Assembly: GCA_035254305.1 (NCBI GenBank) | Contig: DATFAS010000113.1 | Coordinates: forward strand, 1 to 6,883 | DNA from: DATFAS01 sp035254305 | GTDB taxonomy: Bacteria; Bacillota; Bacilli; Aneurinibacillales; RAOX-1 | DNA length: 6,883 nucleotides | Direction of reading: 5' to 3' | Shown here: piece by piece, positions 1-6,521 of the stretch | How positions within the stretch are numbered: position 1 is the first letter of the stretch | Layout: each line of letters starts with the position of its first letter | The notes under the pieces: model-generated | Databases searched by the model: none | What the model was told of the DNA's origin: nothing | What the model saw: only the letters and a program-made list of their open reading frames with translations | Made by a program: the position numbers and the translations under genes

Positions 1-131
1 GCAACCTCCTCATGCTTCCACTTCGGATAGAACAGCTAGTACAAATCGTAGTATTGTCATTACTCAATACTTTATAGCTTTTCACCCAAGAGAATGAAAG
101 GAAGTTCCAGTTTAAACAGAGAGGAAAATCT
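1..131. other. leader region upstream of the FapA gene, gene content unresolved
   Basis: No assignable gene lies here. Frame 2 of the plus strand is open from the edge to a TGA at 95-97, but the roughly 31-residue Ser/Thr-rich peptide resembles nothing I recognise and is short enough to be chance. The plus frame shared with the downstream gene has a TAG at 75-77 and no start codon after it before 132. On the minus strand, positions 5-10 read AGGAGG close to the edge, so a divergent gene could start just outside the window. A TTGTCA at 54-59 has no properly spaced -10 box (TATAGC at 73-78 is only 13 nt away), so I do not call a promoter. Confidence 0.3.
118..125 (+). promoter_or_regulatory. 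ribosome binding site of the FapA gene
   Basis: AGAGAGGA ends 6 nt before the ATG at 132. It fixes the start, because no other start codon exists between the in-frame TAG at 75-77 and this ATG. A second purine-rich run near 97-104 (AAAGGAAG) has no start codon at a suitable distance. Confidence 0.75.
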
Positions 132-2228
132 ATGATAAATCGTAAACGTTTATCAGAAATCCTAAAGAATAAGCTATTACAATTACGTTGGAATCCGCAG
201 GGGAAATGGAACAGATCCTTTGGTCGGATAGATGAACAAAAGAATCGTGATAACTTGTCGAATCGTGAGGATAAAGAGGAGGTAGTAACCATCGATAACA
301 AAGCGGTCATAGAGGTAGATTCCCCTACTCCAGAACAATTGGAGAATCCATCACAAAGAGAAGTCAACCATGCTGACTTGGTAGATATCATTAATGGATT
401 ATATACAGAAGAGGATTCTAGTGATCAAGAAATATGCTGCGTACCTGTGAAGGTAGAGGATGGAGATAGATCGATCTGGGTCCAAGATGGAAAGTTTGTT
501 GTTGTGGATGCCAAGCCTTCAGGCCAACAGCCTAAAATCATTCCTAGCGAAGAAATCATCATCCGGGTTAATGGGGCGGTAATTAAGGAAGCAACGACTG
601 TTTATGCTAAGGATCAACTCCAATGGGAATTCGAATTGAACCAGAAGGAATTCGATATTCGGATTGTTGATAAGATGGAAGTTTATCTACAATTACATCC
701 TATCATTAATCATCAATATCATTTGAGAAATACAACCCCAGCTACTTGTCTAAAACCTGAAATCGAATGGACAGAAAAACAGATGGATCATCCTTATTGG
801 AGTTCCAAAATTACCGAAAATGCTCATAAAATGGGGATTAGAGCAATGATTGAGATTTCTAATCTTATGCAAGAGTTGATGGCCCCCACCTATCAGCCCA
901 TATGTATTGCTGTGGGAACCCCACCAGTTGAGTCGCAAGATGGTTTTTTAGAGATCCTGGGTCTAGATAATGAAGAGGAAAAGGGCCCCATCGACAAGGC
1001 GCGAATTGACTACAAGGAACGTTTGAAAATCCCTTCAGTGAATAAGGGAGACGTTGTTGCGATTCTCCACAGCCCGATTGAGGGGAAAAATGGAATGAAC
1101 GTTCTAGGAGAACCATTGCCCTACAAACCCCCAAAAAAGCAGGAGGTAAAGCTACGTCCGAGTGTTGAATTAGTGGAAGATGGGAAAATCATTGCCAGAG
1201 AAGATGGCCGTCCATCGATTACAGGAGCGAGGATAAAATATATAGAAGTATCTAAGGTATATGAAATTCATCAAGATGTGGACTTAGCGACCGGTAATTT
1301 ATATTTTTCAGGAGATATTGCCGTTCACGGAGATGTCAGGGAAGCTATGAGAGTGGAAGCCTCCGGGAATATTTTTATTTATGGAAATATCTATTCAGCA
1401 AAAATTATTTCATCACAGAATATCTTTATAAAAGGAAATGTATTCAGTAGCGAGATTTTTGCGGGCCAGCATGGCTTATTCCAAAGTAATGCGTTTCAGT
1501 TAATTCAAAAGCTTTATTATGCCTTTGTGAATCTTAGTCATGCCTTTAGTCAAGCTCTACAAGTGCTACAAGCAAAAGGAATGACATACAATGAAGGCCA
1601 GCTTATGGCATCCCTTGTAGAAATTAAGTTTCCTGAAATAGTAGAGGCTGCGAAGGGATATCAACAATTAATTAATGAAGTACAGAATTACAAAATTAAG
1701 CTAATGATTGAATACATTATGCTAAAACAAATGTTAAGGCCATTTACGCAAGCTGCGAATATCAGGAATTTCTGTAAAGGTGAGACATTGCAAAGCCTAT
1801 TAGCTCTTTTGGAACAAGAGATGAACCGCCTAGAAAATAGTATCCAGCCCATTAGTCGAATCGAAGTGAATTATGCACAAAATTCGAATTTACGGGCAAA
1901 TGGGGAAGTTATCTTTACAGAGTCTGGAATCATTAATTCCGTTGTTTTTGCTGGGACGAATTGTATGGTTACGGAAACAAATTCGGTCATTAGAGGTGGG
2001 AAAATAAAAGCAGCTGAAAAAGTGATGGCTAATGAAATTGGTACCCCTTTGGGTGCTATCCCTAAAATTACTGCGGGTTTAGCTGTATATGCGAAGAAGA
2101 TTCATCAAGCCTCTATTCGAGTGAATAATGAAACCTTCGAAATTGATGAACCCATTCGTGAAGCTTCCTTTGAATATGATGCCAAAACAGATCGAGTGAA
2201 GGCGATTTTTCTAAAACAAGGAAAATAA
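132..2228 (+). CDS. FapA/DUF342 family protein (flagellar assembly protein A-like)
   Basis: The 698-residue cytoplasmic protein has no signal peptide or membrane segment. Residues 1-50 are a charged extension, rich in Lys/Arg at first. Residues about 105-200 match the N-terminal FapA domain. The DUF342 core follows: the GTPPV turn (262-266), DYKE and a GDVVA segment (306-310), then GKNGMNVLGEPLP (318-330). A Gly-rich beta-helix begins near 380 (TGNLYFSGDIAVHGDV, 387-402) and runs to about 448. A helical, probably coiled-coil stretch (about 450-575) interrupts it, and beta repeats resume at about 576-665 (IRGGKIKAAEKVMANEIG, 620-637). This split beta-helix is the known FapA architecture. In Vibrio, FapA acts in flagellar assembly and pole-linked signalling; in Firmicutes the role is poorly defined. 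No flagellar or chemotaxis gene is visible here, so a motility role is inference from the family name only. The family call is firm, the function is not. Confidence 0.9.
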   Translation: MINRKRLSEILKNKLLQLRWNPQGKWNRSFGRIDEQKNRDNLSNREDKEEVVTIDNKAVIEVDSPTPEQLENPSQREVNHADLVDIINGLYTEEDSSDQEICCVPVKVEDGDRSIWVQDGKFVVVDAKPSGQQPKIIPSEEIIIRVNGAVIKEATTVYAKDQLQWEFELNQKEFDIRIVDKMEVYLQLHPIINHQYHLRNTTPATCLKPEIEWTEKQMDHPYWSSKITENAHKMGIRAMIEISNLMQELMAPTYQPICIAVGTPPVESQDGFLEILGLDNEEEKGPIDKARIDYKERLKIPSVNKGDVVAILHSPIEGKNGMNVLGEPLPYKPPKKQEVKLRPSVELVEDGKIIAREDGRPSITGARIKYIEVSKVYEIHQDVDLATGNLYFSGDIAVHGDVREAMRVEASGNIFIYGNIYSAKIISSQNIFIKGNVFSSEIFAGQHGLFQSNAFQLIQKLYYAFVNLSHAFSQALQVLQAKGMTYNEGQLMASLVEIKFPEIVEAAKGYQQLINEVQNYKIKLMIEYIMLKQMLRPFTQAANIRNFCKGETLQSLLALLEQEMNRLENSIQPISRIEVNYAQNSNLRANGEVIFTESGIINSVVFAGTNCMVTETNSVIRGGKIKAAEKVMANEIGTPLGAIPKITAGLAVYAKKIHQASIRVNNETFEIDEPIREASFEYDAKTDRVKAIFLKQGK

Positions 2229-2287
2229 GCCCTTCCATGCTTCCACCTCTGCGAGCTGTTTTGCTACAATAATAGTGAGGTGAGAAA
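2229..2287 (+). promoter_or_regulatory. FapA-HNH gap with a possible extended -10 promoter and RBS
   Basis: The 59-nt gap shows no hairpin with a T tract, so FapA-gene transcription may read into the HNH gene. TACAAT at 2265-2270 is preceded by TG at 2262-2263, forming an extended -10 box, but there is no good -35 hexamer. Initiation there would begin near 2277, at the edge of the ribosome binding site, leaving almost no leader. That makes the promoter doubtful. The site GAGGTGAG at 2277-2284 is a strong Shine-Dalgarno match for the GTG at 2288. Confidence 0.4.
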
Positions 2288-2860
2288 GTGAAAAACCAGT
2301 TCGAAATTCAAGGGGACCGCACACTCATCCATGTTCGCTATAAGGTACTATATCTTAATGCATGGATAGATACAAAAGATCTGCCACTTGCATCATCTTT
2401 TCCGGGTACTTGGGTTGCTGAGTATAGCCAAACGGCGCAGCGGTACTACATACATGGCAGGCTCTATGCCAATGGTACCTCAAAAAAAGTATATCTTCAT
2501 CGCTGGTTAGTTTCTTGTCCGGATGATTTGGTCGTTGACCATATAGACGGGGATTCTCTGAACAATCTTCGTTCCAACCTGCGTACGGTAACAAGTGCTC
2601 AAAATGCGCAAAATAAAAAGCTGTACACGACGAATCAAAGTGGTGTTCCGGGTTTAACGTGGGATAAAGCCAAGGGTAAGTGGCGAGTTCAATTTTCGAT
2701 TAATGGAAAATGTAAATATTTTGGTTCTTATTTTGAGTTTCATGATGCAGAAAAGGTTGCGAGGGATATATACAAAAACCTGCCCTTTCATCGGGAGAAT
2801 GAACAAAAACGTAAGAAAGAGAAAATTATCACATTATTTGATTTTGAATATATTGATTGA
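2288..2860 (+). CDS. HNH endonuclease with C-terminal AP2 DNA-binding domain (free-standing homing-endonuclease type)
   Basis: The 190-residue protein is predicted to nick or cut DNA. Residues about 69-110 form an HNH_3 (beta-beta-alpha metal) nuclease motif: a leading LHRW (70-73), VDHIDGD (83-89) with His85 as likely catalytic base, NNLRSNLR (92-99) and QNAQN (105-109). Residues about 117-162 form an AP2-like DNA-binding domain: SGVPGLTW (118-125), KWRVQF (131-136), YFGSY (144-148) and a helix over 151-162. The tail is Lys/Arg-rich (173-179). The N-terminal 65 residues match the lead-in usual in this family. GTG is the only usable start, because an in-frame TGA sits at 2276-2278 and a strong RBS precedes it. 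HNH-AP2 proteins are common in phages and as solitary mobile genes in Firmicutes. No intron, intein or phage gene is seen here, and all key residues look intact. The target site is unknown. Confidence 0.88.
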   Translation: MKNQFEIQGDRTLIHVRYKVLYLNAWIDTKDLPLASSFPGTWVAEYSQTAQRYYIHGRLYANGTSKKVYLHRWLVSCPDDLVVDHIDGDSLNNLRSNLRTVTSAQNAQNKKLYTTNQSGVPGLTWDKAKGKWRVQFSINGKCKYFGSYFEFHDAEKVARDIYKNLPFHRENEQKRKKEKIITLFDFEYID

Positions 2861-2863
2861 AAG

Positions 2864-2900
2864 AAAGGAACAGTAGTCCCATGGGATCTACTGTTCCTTT
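2864..2900. terminator. bidirectional intrinsic terminator between convergent HNH and helicase genes
   Basis: A perfect 13-bp inverted repeat has arms at 2864-2876 (AAAGGAACAGTAG) and 2888-2900. The 11-nt loop contains the palindrome TCCCATGGGA, so the stem may extend after a one-base bulge. On the plus strand the right arm ends in a TTTT run (2898-2901), then GGATTT. On the minus strand the stem is followed by a broken T tract (TTTCTTTC). It starts 3 nt after the HNH stop and lies 5 nt from the helicase stop, so it probably ends both transcripts. The short T tracts are the weak point. Confidence 0.85.
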
Positions 2901-2905
2901 TGGAT

Positions 2906-5900
2906 TTAATTCGCTTGTGCGCCAAGCATGAGTATTTCTCGAATCTCTTTCTCGCTGAGAGCAGAGATTGCTTCTTCACCAGGTTGGATCACATGGTTGG
3001 TGAGATCCTTTTTTTGTTGCTGCAGCTCGTACATCTTCTCCTCAATGGTTCCTTGTGTGATCAGTCGGATCACCTGGACGACGTTTTTCTGACCCATTCG
3101 GTGGGCACGATCGGTTGCTTGTTGTTCAACAGCGGGATTCCACCATAAATCATAGAGAATGACCGTGTCAGCCCCTGTTAAATTCAGACCAGTTCCTCCG
3201 GCTTTCAGGGAAATAAGGAAGACCTCTTGCTCCCCATTATTGAATTGCTGACACAACTCCACACGTTCACTTGCAGGTGTTTTGCCATCTAGGTAGAAAT
3301 AGTGAACACCTAATCCTTTAAGCTTTTGACGTATAATCCCCAGCATTTCTGTGAATTGGGAGAAAATTAACATCCGCTTTCCACTGCTGCGGTATTCTTC
3401 CACCATTTCTAGCAATTGATCTAGCTTGCTAGAATCTCCATTGTAATCCTCCATAAATAATGCAGGATGACAGCAAAGCTGCCGAAGGCGGGTAAGGCCT
3501 GCTAGAATTTTCATGCGACTTTTCGAAAACCCTTCGATCTGCAGGTCTTGAATCGTTTCTGCCTGAAGCTTGGCTAAATAGGCCAAATATAACTTTTTCT
3601 GTTCAGGTAGTAGCTCAGTGGTTTGGAGGGTTTCAATTTTGTCAGGAAGCTCCTTTAAGACATCTGATTTCATTCTTCGTAAGATAAATGGACGGACTTT
3701 TCGTGCCATATTTTCTTTTGATAGCTCATTGAAGGCCTTCTTACTACTAAACAATTCAGGGAAAACCGCATCAAATATGGACCATAGCTCATCAAGTGTA
3801 TTCTCCACAGGAGTTCCCGTTAAAGCGAATCGGTGGTTCGCCTGAAGTTCCCTTACTGCCTGTGCTGTTTGGGTGGTATGGTTCTTAATCGCTTGGGCTT
3901 CATCAAGAATAAGACAGCTAAAACACTGTTTAGCATACCAGTCCACATCCCTTCGTAGCAGTGGGTAGGACGTAATGATGACATCTACACCGGTTAGATT
4001 GTCAAGAAGATCACTTCTTTCCTGTCGATCACCAGCGGCAATTACAGCCTTAAGCTCAGGTGCGAATTTCTTTATTTCGTTTCTCCAGTTGTAAATAAGC
4101 GAAGCAGGAGAAATGATTAAGACAGGCAACTCTTTTGCGTGTCCTTCTAGTTTTTCAGAGAGGATGTATGTAATGGCTTGTAATGTTTTTCCAAGTCCCA
4201 TATCGTCTGCTAAAATACCGCCAAAGTGGTAAAAACTAAGGGTCTTCATCCATTGAAAACCGTAATTCTGGTAATCTCGCAGAATAGAAGAGATCTGGCT
4301 TGGAATCTCGAAATCAAGGTTTTCTGGATGTTTCATATTATCTAAGAGCTGGCGGAGTGTTTTTCCCATCTTAATCACGGATGTGCGATTCTTATCATCC
4401 ATCAACGAAAAACTCCGAACAACCGATAACTCAATATGTTTCCCTTTAATTTCAGTTTTCCGGATACCCATTTCTTCAATAAAATTACCAATCTCCTGAA
4501 ATCCATCCTCCTCAAGTGATAGAAAGGCTCCAGTCGAAAGACGATAATATTTTTTCTTTTCCACAATACTTCGTAAAACTTGCCGGATTTCTTTTTCTTC
4601 AATACCCTCAATATCGAAGCGAATATCCAGCCATTGTGTTTTCGAATCCACCTCGACTGCAACTTTAGGCTGGTGCATCGGTTTAAACAGGATCGCTTTC
4701 AGTGTCGGTGTCAGATAAATATCAGCTTGTTTTTCGAGGGTGGGAAGGATTTTATATAAAAAGCGATAGATTTCTTCCTCATTATCCATGAAGTAATAGT
4801 TGCCATTCGACTTGTACGCCTCATGTTCAAAAATTCGTATTGTTTTCTTCTCACCTTCACTATCACGAACTAGAATGCGGCCTGTTGAATCTTGACGCAC
4901 AGCATTCTTTAGTAAAGGTTCAATCATAATCTCTCCATAGTGAAATTCTAATCGAACAAGGAGTCGTTGGTCGTCCCGATCGACGAAAATTTTAGTTTGT
5001 AATGGCGGATTCAATAGTTGGTCTGAAATTTGTTGGGCGATACTGACATTCCCGATTTTTTTCAGTTGAGGAATGACATGATCCAAGAATGCCTCAATTT
5101 GGGAAGGTGCAATAATCACCCGGTTATCAGATGAATAATGAAGGATGTCTTGGATCTTGCTGAGGCGTTGGATTTGTGGTCCAGTCAGCTTATACAACAC
5201 ACCATTCGTAAGTGCATAACGATAATTCTCCATGATAAAGAGTTTCTCCATCCCCTGAATGTCAAGTTGATAGCCTGCCATTCGAGCCTTATCAAGTGTA
5301 AAGCTCAAGGGGATCTGCTGTTCTTTGATCTCAATCCGATCATATGACTTGCCGCCATGCTCGAAACAAACCCCTATGTCATTTAACTTCGGAACGAGCT
5401 TATCCCAAGCAAGGGGAGGAATGAATAGAAAACGATCATTCATGATCGTGGATCCAGTTAAATAACGGCTTAGAACATCGCGGTAAGCAACCTCACTCCT
5501 GCAGATATCACTGAGCTGTTGGATGATTTCCCAATCTGCTTGTTTGAAGGTATGGATTGACGGATCATAGGTGAAGTTCTTCGTAAAAAGATGAGATAAA
5601 TGGTGTTGAATTTTGAATAGAAAATCCTTGATTTTTTGCACAATATAACGTCGTTTTCCCACTCCAATCTTCATCTCTATACCAATTAGATTACTCTGAG
5701 AAGAAAAGGTGATCGCTTTACAGACAAATTCGACATCTAGGAGTTGTATGGTTTCCTCGGAGAGTTCACCTTCTAGGCTCTCTCCAAGGCTGGGTTCTTC
5801 AAACAGTGAAATGAGATTTTTCGTTAGTTGTAAGTCTCTGCTCGCGATCAGAGATTCCTGAATTTCTATACTTTTCGGCGATGATGTAGGAGGAAAGCTT

Positions 5901-6214
5901 GGGATTGAACCATTTTTATTCTGTGCATGAATGTGGAAGAGAACTGCTGCCACATGCTTACACCAATAACTATAGGAATGAAAGGCCGGACATTCACAGG
6001 ATGCCTCTAGGTCAACTTCATCCTCGGTGATAGATACATGGTAGTTCTCACTTCCTCTAACGATGGCGTCATAACGAGATTCGTCGGGATCATAGGTCAC
6101 ATGGAGGACACGATGGTTTTTATAATAAACTTCACCGCGCTTGTAAGAGGTTGAACCACAGAAATATCGGATATCATTTAGGGATATGCCAGAGGATGTT
6201 GTGCTATAGCTCAC
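2906..6214 (-). CDS. SWIM zinc finger / SNF2-family DEAD/DEAH-box ATPase (bacterial SNF2 helicase-like)
   Basis: The 1102-residue protein is a predicted ATP-driven double-stranded DNA translocase of the Swi2/Snf2 class. An N-terminal SWIM zinc finger has ligands Cys73, Cys75, Cys85 and His87 (CxC-x9-CxH). Residues about 130-620 are a long region consistent with the SNF2_assoc domain of Firmicute SNF2 proteins. The ATPase core follows: RDYQNYGFQWM (646-656), Walker A DMGLGKT (671-677), Ia (LIISPASLIYNW, 699-710), Walker B DEAQ (771-774), III (LTGTPVEN, 798-805), IV (LIFSQF, 949-954), V (SLKAGGTGLNLT, 1002-1013) and VI with likely arginine fingers Arg1036 and Arg1039. All motifs are intact and the length is normal for the SWIM-SNF2 type. 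The start is GTG at 6212-6214. Bacterial members are thought to act in DNA or nucleoprotein remodelling or repair; RapA is a distant relative. The exact substrate is unknown. It converges on the HNH gene and diverges from the HAD gene. Confidence 0.93.
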   Translation of the reverse strand: MSYSTTSSGISLNDIRYFCGSTSYKRGEVYYKNHRVLHVTYDPDESRYDAIVRGSENYHVSITEDEVDLEASCECPAFHSYSYWCKHVAAVLFHIHAQNKNGSIPSFPPTSSPKSIEIQESLIASRDLQLTKNLISLFEEPSLGESLEGELSEETIQLLDVEFVCKAITFSSQSNLIGIEMKIGVGKRRYIVQKIKDFLFKIQHHLSHLFTKNFTYDPSIHTFKQADWEIIQQLSDICRSEVAYRDVLSRYLTGSTIMNDRFLFIPPLAWDKLVPKLNDIGVCFEHGGKSYDRIEIKEQQIPLSFTLDKARMAGYQLDIQGMEKLFIMENYRYALTNGVLYKLTGPQIQRLSKIQDILHYSSDNRVIIAPSQIEAFLDHVIPQLKKIGNVSIAQQISDQLLNPPLQTKIFVDRDDQRLLVRLEFHYGEIMIEPLLKNAVRQDSTGRILVRDSEGEKKTIRIFEHEAYKSNGNYYFMDNEEEIYRFLYKILPTLEKQADIYLTPTLKAILFKPMHQPKVAVEVDSKTQWLDIRFDIEGIEEKEIRQVLRSIVEKKKYYRLSTGAFLSLEEDGFQEIGNFIEEMGIRKTEIKGKHIELSVVRSFSLMDDKNRTSVIKMGKTLRQLLDNMKHPENLDFEIPSQISSILRDYQNYGFQWMKTLSFYHFGGILADDMGLGKTLQAITYILSEKLEGHAKELPVLIISPASLIYNWRNEIKKFAPELKAVIAAGDRQERSDLLDNLTGVDVIITSYPLLRRDVDWYAKQCFSCLILDEAQAIKNHTTQTAQAVRELQANHRFALTGTPVENTLDELWSIFDAVFPELFSSKKAFNELSKENMARKVRPFILRRMKSDVLKELPDKIETLQTTELLPEQKKLYLAYLAKLQAETIQDLQIEGFSKSRMKILAGLTRLRQLCCHPALFMEDYNGDSSKLDQLLEMVEEYRSSGKRMLIFSQFTEMLGIIRQKLKGLGVHYFYLDGKTPASERVELCQQFNNGEQEVFLISLKAGGTGLNLTGADTVILYDLWWNPAVEQQATDRAHRMGQKNVVQVIRLITQGTIEEKMYELQQQKKDLTNHVIQPGEEAISALSEKEIREILMLGAQAN

Positions 6215-6221
6215 TATTTAT

Positions 6222-6231
6222 TCCCTTCCTT
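6222..6231 (-). promoter_or_regulatory. ribosome binding site of the SNF2 helicase gene
   Basis: The minus strand reads AAGGAAGGGA, ending 7 nt before the GTG start at 6214. This supports a GTG start rather than a later one. Confidence 0.75.
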
Positions 6232-6310
6232 ACTTGCCTTCGGGCTTTCCTTGATTTTGTACTAATTTTGCCCTTGACTATATTGTTTTGAGTTTACTTT
6301 TCGATAGTTT

Positions 6311-6319
6311 ATTATAGCA
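6311..6319 (-). promoter_or_regulatory. extended -10 promoter for the SNF2 helicase gene
   Basis: The minus strand reads TGCTATAAT: a perfect TATAAT (plus coordinates 6311-6316) with the extended TG one base upstream (6318-6319). The hexamer at 17-nt spacing, TAAGCA, is a poor -35, which an extended -10 can tolerate. Transcription would begin near 6304, giving a leader of about 90 nt. This is a consensus match by eye. Confidence 0.6.
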
Positions 6320-6464
6320 TATCAATAGTGAATTGCTTATATTAGAAGGCAGATCACTACTTGAAACGATTATTTCGATTTTGCTTTTCATTCCTTTATT
6401 GGGGTAGGTGTTGATTTTTATATATTTTTGTCATGTCTTTTTTGTGGGAGAAGCACTAAACTGC

Positions 6465-6473
6465 TGATATACT
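6465..6473 (+). promoter_or_regulatory. extended -10 promoter for the HAD gene
   Basis: TGATATACT is a TG-n-TATACT extended -10 box (TATACT at 6468-6473). Hexamers at 17-19 nt spacing upstream are poor -35 matches; TTGTGG at 6442-6447 would need a 20-nt spacer. Transcription would begin near 6480, giving a leader of about 40 nt that contains the RBS. Confidence 0.5.
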
Positions 6474-6504
6474 ATATACGATTAGAATACGGAAAAGTGG
6501 TAGA

Positions 6505-6514
6505 AAGAAGGGAG
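6505..6514 (+). promoter_or_regulatory. ribosome binding site of the HAD gene
   Basis: AAGAAGGGAG ends 7 nt before the GTG at 6522. It decides the start, since the HAD motif DxDG begins only six residues into the protein and no upstream extension is needed. Confidence 0.7.
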
Positions 6515-6521
6515 ACATCAC

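Larger units (their letters stand above)
6215..6521. other. divergent A/T-rich intergenic region between helicase and HAD genes
   Basis: This 307-bp region has no credible ORF. It holds the two divergent promoters and ribosome binding sites listed separately. The middle part (about 6320-6460) is T-rich on the plus strand, with a run around 6415-6445 that could bend or melt easily. I found no strong hairpin, no long direct or inverted repeat that would mark an operator, and no riboswitch-like structure. GAAA/TTTC pairing around 6363-6376 is only 4 bp and not meaningful. Confidence 0.6.

Noticed and set aside
2..97. Open plus-strand frame from the edge to TGA, possible tail of an upstream gene
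   Set aside because: About 31 codons with no recognisable motif. Another plus frame is also open to position 77, so openness is not informative here.
11..2246. Repeated 11-mer CATGCTTCCAC at 11-21 and 2236-2246, on both sides of the FapA gene
   Set aside because: An 11-base repeat is expected by chance several times in a window of this size, and the similarity does not extend beyond it.
2470..2490. A7 run in the HNH gene as a possible frameshift or pseudogene sign
   Set aside because: The frame stays open through both the HNH and AP2 motifs, so the gene is intact.
2229..2905. HNH gene as part of a group I intron or intein
   Set aside because: It lies between complete genes rather than inside one, with no split coding sequence on either side and no visible intron core.
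2900..3148. Plus-strand open frames of 60-90 codons opposite the helicase gene, and minus-strand frames opposite the FapA, HNH and HAD genes
   Set aside because: They are antisense or out-of-frame shadows of well-supported genes, lack good ribosome binding sites and show no family motif.
6362..6383. TGAAAC resembling an ECF-sigma -35 element
   Set aside because: No CGT-type -10 element follows at the expected 16-17 nt spacing.
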